From contig JAFEMH010004912.1 in NCBI GenBank assembly GCA_022495995.1, positions 122,452 through 186,451 on the forward strand: a stretch of DNA of 64,000 bases. Direction: 5' to 3'. Origin of the DNA: Adenophora triphylla var. japonica (Eukaryota; Streptophyta; Magnoliopsida; Asterales; Campanulaceae). The translations under genes and the position numbers were made by a program. Each line of letters opens with the position of its first letter. The stretch's first letter is position 1. The notes under the pieces are model-generated. The model saw nothing but the letters and a program-made list of their open reading frames with translations, was not told the DNA's origin and did no database searches. Positions 33,518 to 44,383 of this stretch are shown here, piece by piece.

Positions 33518-34003
33518 AGAAAAAGATTGGTTAAAAAGAAAGTTAAAAAATATTTTAGAAAATTATAAAAGGTGATATGTGATTCTATTTTATAAGTTTC
33601 AATTTCTTCGAGCAATTCTTTATTTTTTCTCTCTTTATTTTAAAATAAATATAAAAAAATTAGATTTTCTCTTAATTAAATACTTTCTCCGTCTCACTTC
33701 AATTGAGTCATGTCATCTTTGCACACTTTTTAAGATTTTTTTTAAAAAATGAGTAAAGAATTGAAAGTGGGTAGAAGATTAGAGGAGAGAGAATGTAAAA
33801 GTTAAAAATATTTAATAGGAGAGAGAATGAGTGGGAGGAATAGTAAGTTAATGATTGATTTTTTTTGTAAATATGTTAAAATTATAAGGGTATAATGAAT
33901 GGTTTTTTTTTTTTTGTAAATATATAAACATTATGAGGGTATACATGTCCGAAACACTATTCACTTCTTTCCATTTACGGAATAACTCATTTGAAGTGGG
34001 ACG

Positions 34004-34456
34004 TGTTAGAACATGAATTAATTAATATGTGTTGATTAATTCCATATGTTATAATCATTTAATAAAGTTAAAGTATAGATTAAATACGTAGAATTCCATT
34101 AGGTGTAAGTACCATTAAATGATGGACATAATGGTAACTTCACACCACCATCTTTGTGAAAGGGTGTAGTCCCTAACTGAAGTGCCCCTTCTCTTATTAT
34201 ATAAAGGCTATCCATCAGCCATTAGAGACACTTGTTACATTAATAAAATTCAGTCATAAAATTATCTTCATCCATTAAGAAGATCAAGTGTGGGCACTAT
34301 CATTTAGAAGAACTTTATTCCCTAACATTCTTTCTTCTCTCTTCAAGAACATCAAGATGGACTCAACAGGTATTACGCTTCCGCCTTCATCTTCTTTCTC
34401 AAACTTCTTCTGAACATAAGTGTGTTTTACTTTAATGGAATAGAAATATTTCAACA
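34004..34456 (+). repeat. 5' LTR of copia element (LTR2)
   Basis: 453 bases, TGTTAGAACATG ... TTTCAACA, same as LTR1 and LTR3 with few differences. Confidence 0.93.
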
Positions 34457-34553
34457 ATTGGTATCAGAGCCTCTCATGTTTAGTATTAAGTTTGAATTCT
34501 TATAGCATATGATTTGCTTTACTTTGATTTTTAATCCTGTTGAAATCAATTAT

Positions 34554-34745
34554 TTTTTTTTCTTTTCTTTTTTAAAAGAAGGGGATCAACACATTTCACC
34601 GCTCCCCCTTGATGCACTTCACAGAGGCGCCTAGCTATGCTAGGGAGGGCAATGTCATTCCCTCTAACCACTGGTGGGGGAATCGAACTCATGACCTCCA
34701 GGTTGGAAGCCATGAACTCTAACCATCAGGCTAAGACCCCGCGTG
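34554..34745 (-). mobile_element. tRNA-derived SINE in the copia leader
   Basis: Flanked by the 18-bp duplication CCTGTTGAAATCAATTAT (34536-34553, 34746-34763). On the minus strand it starts CACGCGGGGTCTTAGCCTGA with an A box (TAGCCTGATGGTTAGAG) and a B box (GGTCATGAGTTCGATTCC), and it ends in an A-rich tail (T run at 34554-34560 in plus view). The duplicated copy LTR1 lacks it, so it arrived after the tandem duplication. Confidence 0.88.
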
Positions 34746-35039
34746 CCTGTTGAAATCAATTATGTTATAATGATATGTGAATACTCTAATTCATTTCTAG
34801 AGTATTGATTTAAATTCTAATTATAAAAATTTTGGCTTTACTCATAAGGTTTTCAATTTTTAATGTAAGATTATCCCATTTTGAACATAGCCACCATCAT
34901 TGGATGCGTTGTGAGTTTGTTCAAATGCATAGCCACGCATTTAAAAATGTGTTGTGAGTATGCGGATCTACTTGCTTTGGTTGAATATTAATTCACCATT
35001 AAATTAAGGATTGATAGTCAAAATCTGGAAAATTTGACA

Positions 35040-35370
35040 TTTAGGGTCTGCTTGGCCGAGCACAATCCTTTACTCGACCGAGCACCCCATTTGTATCAGC
35101 AACACCGTTTAATTTTTATTTTTTTTTGAAAAGGTTCCATCCAACGGTCATGATGCTCGGCCGAGCACCCCTAAGGACTCGGCCGAGCGCCTCTAAGAAC
35201 TCGGCCGAGCACCCCTAAGACTCGGCCGAGCAAGACTTGATGCTCGGCCGAGCACCCCTAAGACTCGGCCGAGCAAGACTTGATGCTCGGCCGAGCACCC
35301 CTAAGACTCGGCCGAGCGTAAGGGAGCCAAAAGGGATGTTCTCTGGAATCTCTTGCTCGGCCGAGCAAGA
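35040..35370. repeat. Repeat array of the palindrome CTCGGCCGAG
   Basis: About ten occurrences of (G)CTCGGCCGAGC(A), interleaved with CACCCCTAAGA and AAGACTTGATG spacers, in the copia leader between primer site and gag. GC-rich against AT-rich neighbours. Confidence 0.88.
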
Positions 35371-36033
35371 TTTATTTTGGCCAGATTTTCAAAAAAATTT
35401 ATGTTTTTTGCTATTTTGGTCAATTTTCATTCATTATTTGAGTAAAATATACATTAATTTGTGCCCTAAAGTATGATTAATTATATGCTTAAACAAATTT
35501 ATTCATTGTTTAAATAATATTGTTGTCAAAGTAATTTACGTTATTTAAATGCAAATTTGTTAAAGTGATGAATGTTCTTATTGATATGTGGTAACATGAA
35601 TTTCCCAAAGGAGATCTTGTTATTGACTAAATATTTACATTCATGGGGTATAATTGAATTAAATATTAGGTCATTTTGAATACTTTGAACCATCCCACAG
35701 GAAGACGAGTATTTAAAATGAGTTGTTATATTCTTTATTGCCGGGTAACAAATACATTAAATGTTAGGACATTTTTTATGCTTGAACCGGCCCAAAGGAA
35801 GGCAAGTATTTGAAATGTATTGTTTAAAGTCGTTTGTTTACCTTAAAGATAATCATTTATGAGTCAATTCATAATCCAAAGATTAGTTTTGATGTCATGT
35901 TAATTATCTTTTGATGGAATTCATTGATATAGTTAATAATTTTATTCATTATGTAGTTTCTAATACATGTTTTGTATTCATTCTTTGTTCTTTACCAACA
36001 TATTTGATTAATGCTTCTTCTATAACTACTGCC

Positions 36034-36864
36034 ATGAACAATGTTTCGATACTTACCGGGACTAATTTTAAAACTTGGAAAAATAAGATGACAATGATCT
36101 TAGGATGTATGGACCTTGATCTCGCATTAAGAGAACCAAATCCCGCCCCTCTTACTGACAAAAGCACTGCGGAAGACCGCTTAAGTCTAGAGAGGTGGAA
36201 CCGTTCTAATCGTGTGAGCCCAAGTATCATGAGAAATGCAGTCCCGGAGACATTTCTGAACAGTGTCTCCGAGGATGTTAGTGCTAAAGGTTTTCTGGAT
36301 ACCCTAGAAGAATGCTTTGCAAAAAGCGAAAAATCGGAAACAAGTGCTACCTTAAGAAAGCTTGTTTCTATGAGGTATAAGGGTAATGGAAACTTAAGGG
36401 AGTACATAATGGAAATGTTTCACCTATCAACAAAATTAAAGGCACTCAAGTTGGACTTATCGAAAGATTTGCTTGTGCATTTGGCTTTAATTTCTCTCCC
36501 TCCGCAATTTGGTCATTTTGAAACGACCTATAATTGTCAAAAGGACAAGTGAAATATTAATGAATTAATTTCACATGTGACGGAGGAGGAAGATAGATTG
36601 AAACATGCAAAACCCGAAAGTGCTCATTTAGCATCCACCTCTTCTCGTGGAACAAAGAGAAAAGGGAAAGAGATTGTGGTTGCAACTAAGAAGCCTAAGG
36701 GATCATTCAATGATCATAAAGTGAAGAAGTGCTTCTTTTGCAAGGACCTTACTCACATGAAGTACGACTGCCCTAAGTATCGCCAATGGCGAATTAAGAA
36801 AGGTATGTCATTTGGCCTTGTTTGTACTAAGGCAAATTTAGTTTCAATTCCTTCGTATACATGG
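36034..36864 (+). pseudogene. copia gag
   Basis: Starts MNNVSILTGTNFKTWKNKM, a typical copia gag N-terminus (UBN2-type region), and ends with a zinc knuckle CFFCKDLTHMKYDC near 36730-36771 (CX2CX4HX4C). An in-frame TGA at 36550-36552 breaks it. Gag forms the particle around the element RNA. Confidence 0.85.
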
Positions 36865-38893
36865 TAGTTGGATTCTGGTGCAACAACTTACATAAGTTTA
36901 TGTATGCAGGGTTGCCTGAACTACCGAACACCCAATGAAGATGAAAGATATATCTACATGGGAGCTGGAAAGCCGATGGAAGTTTTAGGCATAGGGACAT
37001 TTAGATTATCTTTAAGTACTGGATATTTTTTAGTTTTGAATAATACATTTATTATACCGTCTTTTAGACGGAATTTGGTCTCAATCACTACCTTAGATAG
37101 GGAAGGATATTCATGTTTCTTTGGTAATAATAAATGTGATTTATATTTCAATTCAAAGCTTTTTGGTACTAGTACTTTATCCTATGTTGATAATCTTTAT
37201 TTGCTTGACACAGTCAAGTCAATAAATGAGTCCCATAATAATGAAACTAACTCTAGAGGCACAAAACGAAAGTTTTCAAGTAAAAATTCTTATACCTTAT
37301 GGCATAGGCGTTTGGGTCATATCTCTAAAAGGAGAATTGACAAGCTTGTATCCGAGGGAATATTATACAAACTTGATACTCTGGAAAATAAATTTTGTAT
37401 TGAATGCCTCAAAGGGAAATTTACAAACACTAAAGGCACAGAATCCATGAGAGCCTCAAACGTCTTAGAACTTATTCATACGGATATATGTGGACCATTC
37501 ACCACCCCTATATGGAACGGTCAAACATATTTCATCACGTTCATAGATGATTTCTCTCGTTATGGATACATTTATTTACTTCATGAAAAATTTCAATCTT
37601 TGGACGTTTTCAAGTCTTTTAAGGCCGAAGTTGAAAATCAACTTGGAAAGACTATTAAGAACGTTAGATCCGATCGTGGTGGTGAATACTACGGACGAAA
37701 TGACGGTTCGGGAGAACAACGTCCGGGTCCTTTTGCTCGCTTTTTTTTTAGAAGAGTGTGGGATTGTCCCTCACTACACCATGCCGAGGAAACCCAATAT
37801 GAATGGTGTAGCCGATAGACGAAATAGAACCCTTAAGGATATGGTAAGAAGTATGATTTCTTGTACTTCTTTACCTCACTCATTATGGGGTGACGCATTA
37901 AAAAGCGCAGCTTATATTCTCAATAGAGCACCTTCAAAGGCTACCGACAAAACCCCTTATGAATTATGGACGAATAAGAAACCATCCTTAAATCATCTTC
38001 ATGTATGGGGGTGTCCAGCAGAAGCTAGGACTTATAGGCCTAATGAGGGCAAACTGGACCCTAAAACTGTTAGTAGCTATTTTGTAGGGTATGCTGAGAG
38101 ATCTAGGGGATATAAACTCTATGACCCAAAAACTAGAACATTTTTCGAGACGAGAAATGCTAGGTTTTTTGAGAATGTTGATTTTAGAGGGGAAAATTTG
38201 AATAGTAATTTTGAATTTGAAGAGTTAGAGGAGGAATCCATTTATATACCTCTTCCTATAGTTCTCATCGAAAATCAAGCACTTGTGCCTGAAATTCGAC
38301 AAGAACATGTAATTCAAAATAACATTAATTCTCCTATTAATGAACAACATGAAAATGTTGATGAGAAAATTCAACAACCTCAAAATGAACCGGTGCCCTT
38401 AAGAAGATCTAATATAGAAAGGAGGAGCGCTATTCCGAATTATTATGATGTGTATCTTGCCGAGAATGAGGAACCGTTAGGTTTAGTGGGAGATGAACCA
38501 ATCACCTTCCATGAAGCCATTAGTGGTCCAAAATCTCATAAGTGGATTAATGTCATAAATGAAGAGTTAAAATCCATGAAAGACAATGATGTTTGGGATC
38601 TTGTCCCATTACCTAAGAATGTGAAACCCATTGGGTGTAAATGGGTCTTGAAGACCAAAAGGGATTCACAAGGTAGTGTGGAAAGACATAAGGCTCATCT
38701 TGTCGCTAAAGGATTCACTCAAAAAGAAGGCATTGATTACAAAGAAACATTTTCACCGGTATCCTCTAAAAATGCTTTTAGGATCATTATGGCATTAGTA
38801 GCACATTTTGATCTTGAACTTCATCAAATGGATGTAAAGACAACTTTTCTCAATGGCGACATTGAGAAAACTATCTATATGAAGAAACCATAA
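36865..38893 (+). pseudogene. copia protease, integrase and N-terminal reverse transcriptase
   Basis: Protease LDSGATT just after a TAG at 36865 that replaces a likely Trp codon. Integrase: zinc-binding LWHRRLGHIS...CIECLKGK (about 37300-37430), core [22 protein letters not shown], then a frameshift at about 37695 and [20 protein letters not shown] in the next frame (its E is replaced by D in the R-N-R-T context; catalytic status uncertain). Reverse transcriptase begins [12 protein letters not shown] (about 38627) and reaches [13 protein letters not shown] before a stop at 38891. Confidence 0.88.
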
Positions 38894-39971
38894 ATGGTGA
38901 CTGATTTAGATCAAACTAGTCAACTAGTTTGTAAACTTAAGAAATCCATTTATGGTCTTAAGCAAGCATCTTGTCATTGGTACTTAAAATTTAACCAAGT
39001 TATTCTTTCATTTGGCTTTGAAACGAATCTTGGTGAAGATTGTGTATACCATAAGTTCAGTGGGAATAGGTTTATATTTTTAATCTTGTATGTGGATGAT
39101 ATTTTACTTGCTAGTAATGATAAGGATCTTCTTAAGAAAACTAAGAAATTTCTCTCAAACAAATTTGAGATGAAAGATCTTGGTGAAGCTTCTTTTGTAT
39201 TAGGAATTCAAATACACCGTGATCGTTCACGAGATATTTTAGGATTATCACAAAAGAGCTATGTAGAGAAGGTATTACAAAGGTTTAGTATGAAAAATTG
39301 TAAGCCACATGACACCCCTGCCTCTAAGAGAGATAAATTCAGTCTAAAGCAATGTCCTAAAAATAATATTGAATCCAAGTATATGGAAGAAATCCCATAT
39401 GCATCGGCAGTAGGAAGCTTAATATATGCACAAGTCTGTACTCGTCCAGATCTTGCATTTATTGTTGGCATGCTTGATCGATACCAAAGCAATCCGAGAA
39501 AAGAACATTGGGTTGAAACCAAAAGGGTGATGAGATACTTACAAAACACAAAAGACTACATGCTTACATATACAAAGTCGGATCATCTTGAGATCGTTGG
39601 TTATTCCGATTCTGACTTTGCTGGGTGCCAAGATAGTCGAAAGTCGACATCCGGTTACGTTTTCACATTAGCTAGTGGAGCGGTATCTTGGAGAAGTGCC
39701 AAGCAAACATTAGTAACTTCTTCCACCATGAAAGCCGAATTTGTTGCTTGCTATGAGGCATCCAGTCAAGCTATATGGCTGCGTAAATTCATTGAAGGAC
39801 TGCGAATTGTCAAAGGTGTTGAAAGACCGCTTAAGTTATATTGTGACAATCAGGCCGCAGTATTGTACTCCAACAACAACAAGAGTTCATCAAAGTCTAA
39901 ACATATAGATATTAAGTTTCTTGTTGTAAGAGAAAGAGTACAAAATGAACACATAGATATACAACTTATAG
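38894..39971 (+). pseudogene. copia reverse transcriptase and RNase H, 3' end deleted
   Basis: KKSIYGLKQASCHWYLKFN, catalytic LYVDDILLAS (about 39087-39116), then RNase H motifs YSDSDFAGCQDSRKSTSGY, SSTMKAEFVAC and YCDNQAAV...SKHIDIKF. The frame ends at HIDIQLIGT, where the LTR begins, so the usual last 20-30 residues are missing. Confidence 0.9.
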
Positions 39972-40418
39972 GAACATGAATTAATTAATATGTGTTGATT
40001 AATTCCATATGTTATAATCATTTAATAAAGTTAAAGTATAGATTAAATACGTAGAATTCCATTAGGTGTAAGTACCATTAAATGATGGGCATAATGGTAA
40101 CTTCACACCACCATCTTTGTGAAAGGGTGTAGTCCCTAAATGAAGTGTCCCTTCTCTTATTATATAAATGCTATCCATCAGCCATTAGAGACACTTGTTA
40201 CATTAATAAAATTCAGTCATAAAATTATTTTCATCCATTAAGAAGATCAAGTGTGGGCACTATCATTTAGAAGAACTTCATTCCCTAACATTCTTTCTTT
40301 TCTCTTCAAGAACATCAAGATGGACTCAACAGGTATTACGCATCCGCCTTCATCTTTTTTCTCAAACTTCTCCGAACATGAATGTGTTTTACTTTAATGG
40401 AATAGAAATATTCCAACA
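39972..40418 (+). repeat. 3' LTR of copia element (LTR3), first six bases missing
   Basis: Starts at GAACATGAATTAATTAATAT, ends ATTCCAACA, followed by the target duplication GGACG. Confidence 0.92.
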
Positions 40419-40764
40419 GGACGTCCCAAAAAGGAAAGTGACTCAATTGAAGTGGGACGGAGGGAGTAGCAAATTTGAAAAATTATTGAACATTCATTTT
40501 AGAGATTTAAAAAGGGTTGCATGCATACTTTCGGAGAGAATAGCCTACTATGTAAATTTTCTTTATTTTTTATTGAAAAATATTTTGAAAAGTATTGATT
40601 CGAGTAGAAGTGAAACACTATTTGGTGGAAAAACATTGTCGATGGAGATGATAGTTCTTCAAGTGCTAAATCTACTACGAATGTTTTGTTTCAGGAAGTA
40701 TTTCGAAATGTTTAAGTATAATCACACTTTGGTTTTTCGATTTACTATTTCAGTACATGCATGA

Positions 40765-40804
40765 CTATATATAATCGCCGTGCATCGCGCGGGTTTGTTG
40801 CTAG
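40765..40804 (+). mobile_element. Possible Helitron 3' end
   Basis: A hairpin CCGTGC-ATC-GCGCGG followed eight to nine bases later by CTAGT, the 3' end structure of plant Helitrons. I could not find a convincing TC...-type 5' end, so the element length is unknown. Confidence 0.45.
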
Positions 40805-40818
40805 TAGGTATAAATAAG

Positions 40819-41267
40819 GAGTTGGTCTTATAAAAAACGCGTTTTTTTCTAAACTTAAGGAAAACCATTTTTACACTGGCGCTTAATAATACATTCACTG
40901 ACACTTTTTTATACTAATACTAGTACTTTTTTACCTTACTGACACTCTTTATACTGACACTTAATATACTGGCGCTCTTTACACTGGCACTTTGTTACAC
41001 TAACACTGGCACTTTTTTACACTGACACTTAATATATATGCACTGACACTTAATATACATGCACTGACACTCTTTACACTGGTACTTTGTTACACTAACA
41101 CTGACACTTTTTTACACTGCCACTTTGTTACACTAATATTGGCACTTTGTTACACTAGCACATTGTTACACTAACACTAACACTAGCGATGGAAACAAAA
41201 CACGTTTTTTCTAAGCTTAAGAAAAAACGCGTTTTTTTTTTTTTTATTTTTTTTTTAAGATTTTGGC
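40819..41267. mobile_element. Mutator-like element with TGCCAGTG minisatellite (copy B)
   Basis: Flanked by the 9-bp duplication ATAAATAAG (40810-40818, 41268-41276). Ends GAGTTGGTCTTATAAAAAAC and (inverse) GCCAAAATCTTA match copies A and C. Its 449 bases are mostly CACTGGCA/ACACTGACAC units. No coding capacity. Confidence 0.85.
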
Positions 41268-41276
41268 ATAAATAAG

Positions 41277-42632
41277 TGACCATTCTAAGCAATATTACTT
41301 TCCAAGTAAAACACTTTTCTTTTAACATATTATTCTTCAAGTAAAGTATTACTCTTTCTTTCTCAAAATGTATGTCCAAAAAATCCAAATTTGCTATTAA
41401 TCAACAGCAAATTTGATAATTCAGGAGCATATTTGATAGTTTTGGACATTGAATTAGTTAATTTGTTGGTGTAAGAATTAGTAGAATACACATTTTATAC
41501 TAAGAGTATGGGTACAACTGACTTTAAAAACTAACGGAAAATATGATAAAATTAACATTTGGAGGAACAATAAAAATTGGATAAATTTTAGAGGGTTGGA
41601 TTGTACTTTTCTAACTCATTTTCTAACGGCTAACAAATGGAAGGTTCAAATTGCAATCAGATTTCTTGTACAACGTTTTTTACGCAATTATAATGTGTAC
41701 AAGATTCAATTTGCAATGAGTAAACTTGGCAAGTAAAAATGGCACTTTTGATGCAACAAACTGGCGATTTTAATGATATGTGTGGGTGGAGAGGTAGCGG
41801 TATTAGGTGCTGGGTGAATGGATTGATATGAGGATCTTTAATTTGCATTTGACCCCCTATGTTAACAGCATTAAGGCTATGGGGTCCAATAGCATGCAAT
41901 TGCAAAATATAGGGACTAACGGTAAATTATGTGAAAATACATGGACCACTACTGAAGTTGTCCCTAATATAAAGATACAACTGGTACAAGAATTTGCTTT
42001 AAAATTCTTCCTGTATAAAGCCACTAAATAAACCAAAATGGGAAAAATATTGTTCAAGACTAAGAAATTGCCATTATATAAGACATAGCAAATGAACTAT
42101 AAATGCTGGTAATTGGAAATAACTTTTGAGCTCACTAACAAAAGCCGTCTTCTTAAACAGCAGAAGCTGACGTACTCCTGGCCCGTGAAGATTCCTCATG
42201 GGATCCATTTCAAGAAACCCAAATCCAACTGCCGGATCCTATCATCACGATGAATTGCAATTAGATATAGTTGGAGATGTGGCTGATGCAGTTTTTTTTT
42301 TTTGGGGGGGGGTGGTAAAATTAAATGCATTTTTCTTCACAAAACAGGGGCAAAGTATCCAAAAAAACACTACACCTAAATTCTTAAAATATTTGCACTA
42401 GCTAATAAAATTAAATTAATAACAAACGAGGCCGATTGCCCCTAATGACCATATGTAGATCCGCCAGATGGATGGAGAGCCAACATATATGCATGACTTG
42501 GATTCAAGACCCTTCATATTGGGGACAAAGTCCACAATAATCGTCTATCTAATTGCTAAAAAGTAAAAACACTATGAAAAGGCGAAAAAGTACAAGACAT
42601 TACGGCCATATACAAGCTGCAGATGAAGAGAC
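41277..42632. other. Spacer without a recognisable gene
   Basis: AT-rich. A segment at 42140-42290 has gene-like composition (KSRLLKQQKLTYSWPVKIP in one frame, MGSISRNPNPTAGSYHHDEL in another) before a T run; I do not recognise it. Confidence 0.35.
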
Positions 42633-42635
42633 TAA

Positions 42636-42868
42636 GGTTGTGTTTGGTAGCACTAAGGGTGGACCCTTGACTTTAATCGTAACAATCATCTCATATTCCT
42701 CTTGCTGAACAAGCATCAATATTCTCACTTAACGAGTAAGAGCCATTATGGTAGACATTTAAGTATCTCTTCATTCATTTAATGAAGAGATACTTAGTTT
42801 GAAGTAGTTGCACAAAAGAAAATATTTAAGCAACAAGCATTAAGTGTTTAATGCTATCAAACACAACC
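42636..42868. mobile_element. Tourist-like (PIF/Harbinger) MITE
   Basis: Ends GGTTGTGTTTGGTAGCACTA and (inverse) GGTTGTGTTTGATAGCATTA, with TAA on both sides (42633-42635, 42869-42871). 233 bases. Confidence 0.8.
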
Positions 42869-42934
42869 TAAATGTTACGCCAGTCACCAAGGATGAGAAG
42901 GAGAATTTGAATGGAAAGGTAAGGTAAATTACCA

Positions 42935-43447
42935 TCATCGTCTTCGTACAGCAGGACCCTGGCCCCCACGAGAGTTTCCAGCTATAGGTTGCTGCTGTCC
43001 TTGGGGGGGTGCTTGGCCACTTGCCTGTTCCTCAGGCAAGTTCATTGCTTGTGTTACAACATTCATAACAACAAGTCCAAGTGGAATCATGTACATCCAC
43101 TGAAACAGAGATTAAACCAGAAAAAGTGAAGTCAATGAGAAACTTGAATATGCTTAAGTAGGGATGGGTGCGGGTCGGATCAGCAGCGTGATCCGAACCC
43201 GATCAGATTTTAAAAATTGCAAACCAAACCCTAATTTTTCGGATCGGATCGCATTCGGTTCGGATCGGATTCAGTCAAATTGTCATCCCTATGCTTAAGA
43301 GAACAAGAAAATAAGCGGGAAAGAACATTAGAAGGTGCAAGTTTTCTACTACTCACATATTTAGCCCAAATGGATCTTTCAGCCAATGGCTCTACACCTT
43401 CCTCCTCAATTGAAGCACCAGGAATATCTTCAGAGAATGTTGGAGTC
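42935..43447 (-). pseudogene. EMC10-like: 3' exons of an EMC10-like gene (5' part not found)
   Basis: Two exons on the minus strand: 43447-43357 (TPTFSEDIPGASIEEE...AERSIWAKY) and 43099-42935 (WMYMIPLGLVVMNVVTQAMN, then a Q/G-rich tail ending AVRRR and TGA). Splice sites are CAG/ and /GTGAGT, and phases agree. The joined end, an acidic lumenal piece, one membrane segment and a short polar tail, resembles the C-terminus of plant ER membrane protein complex subunit 10, which helps insert membrane proteins in the ER. I found no upstream exons before 48 kb, so this is either a gene cut off by transposons, or a gene with long introns whose other exons I failed to recognise. The name is from memory of the family and moderately sure. 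Confidence 0.55.
43159..43291. mobile_element. Short hAT-like MITE in the intron of the EMC10-like gene
   Basis: TAGGGATG ... CATCCCTA inverted ends, flanked by the 8-bp duplication TGCTTAAG (43151-43158, 43292-43299). 133 bases, rich in CGGATCGGAT units. Confidence 0.8.
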
Positions 43448-44374
43448 CTGTATAAGATTACTTACGCCAATAAGAAATATATGGAACATCATACAGTTGA
43501 AAAAGTATCATATACAGTGGCGAAGCTAGAAAAATTCGGAAAGAGGGTCAAAGTTTGGTTTGTGATAGCTACTCATATTATAATTGAGATACACAAATTG
43601 AGTATACAAGGGGGTCAAAATAATAAATTAGTATATAATTTCTCATAATTAAGAGGGTCAAAATGTGTAAATTGGTTAATTTTGTGTTTTTATTCAAACT
43701 TGCAAGAGATGAAAATATATTGATTCACTTTGGGTTAAGTGGGATTATTTCTTCTTTTAACTCTTTGTTCTTCTCTCCCTATCCAGCATCTCTAATCTTG
43801 CTGATATATGTAGGACCCGGTGGATGGAATTATACGAATTTATATTTTGTAAGGCATTGCAGCTGTGGGCATTCTTGCAGATCCCAATATGCTAGAAGTT
43901 ACCTAGGGTGTGATGGTTTCTTTTGTTGTGTTCCACGGATTTCAAATCTCTGAAATGGTCTGATCACTTCGTACACGATGTTCAAGCGAATCAGATGTTT
44001 GGAGTTTGGGCCGCTATGCTTCTCTTCAGTTCTAACCACTTATGTCTATCTAAAAACGGTTCTCTTTGTATTCTTCCACGGCTTTGTTGAATTGCATATA
44101 TGTCATATTTATTGGTAAGATGAAAAGAGTCGGACGGCGATTCAATCTTTGCAGTTCAATAAAGCTCTTGCATGGTATATATTTATCTTCCCTTTTTATT
44201 TATTTTCAAATTTTCCCTGAAACCTTATTTAATTACTTGCTATATTTTTTTAAAAAAATAGGATTGATAAGCATACTTTGTGTGTGTAACATGTGCCTGT
44301 TTGCGATAAATTTTAGATTCATGATGGACAAGGAAAATGGGTTGGTTTAACTTTTTTTGTTTATCAATTTGGAT
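43448..44374. other. Spacer without a recognisable gene
   Basis: Begins near 43517 with CAGTGGCGAAGCTAGAAAA, which looks like a hAT end but has no partner that I can find. 43850-44060 is less AT-rich and may be a transcribed remnant; frames are short. Confidence 0.35.
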
Positions 44375-44383
44375 TTGAAAGAT

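Larger units (their letters stand above)
34004..40418 (+). mobile_element. Ty1/copia LTR retrotransposon, decayed
   Basis: LTRs 34004-34456 and 39972-40418, 5-bp target duplication GGACG (33999-34003, 40419-40423), initiator tRNA-Met primer site at 34459-34470, and gag-protease-integrase-reverse transcriptase-RNase H in that (copia) order. Stops at 36550 and 36865, a frameshift near 37695 and a stop at 38891 disable it. The 3' LTR lacks its first six bases and is fused to the RNase H reading frame, so the 3' end of pol and the polypurine tract are deleted. Confidence 0.92.
33683..40466. mobile_element. Stowaway MITE split by the copia element
   Basis: Left part 33683-34003 begins C-TTTCTCCGTCTCACTTCAA after TA; right part 40419-40466 ends TTGAAGTGGGACGGAGGGAG before TA. 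The two join across the copia insertion with GGACG duplicated, restoring one MITE of about 365 bases. Confidence 0.8.

Noticed and set aside
34565..34740. Possible tRNA gene on the minus strand
   Set aside because: A and B boxes belong to a SINE with an 18-bp target duplication and A tail; no full cloverleaf.
35237..35476. Short frame with repeated RAPLRLGRARL residues
   Set aside because: It translates the CTCGGCCGAG array.
43517..43540. hAT-like end CAGTGGCGAAGCTAGAAAA
   Set aside because: No partner end or 8-bp duplication found, so not called as an element.
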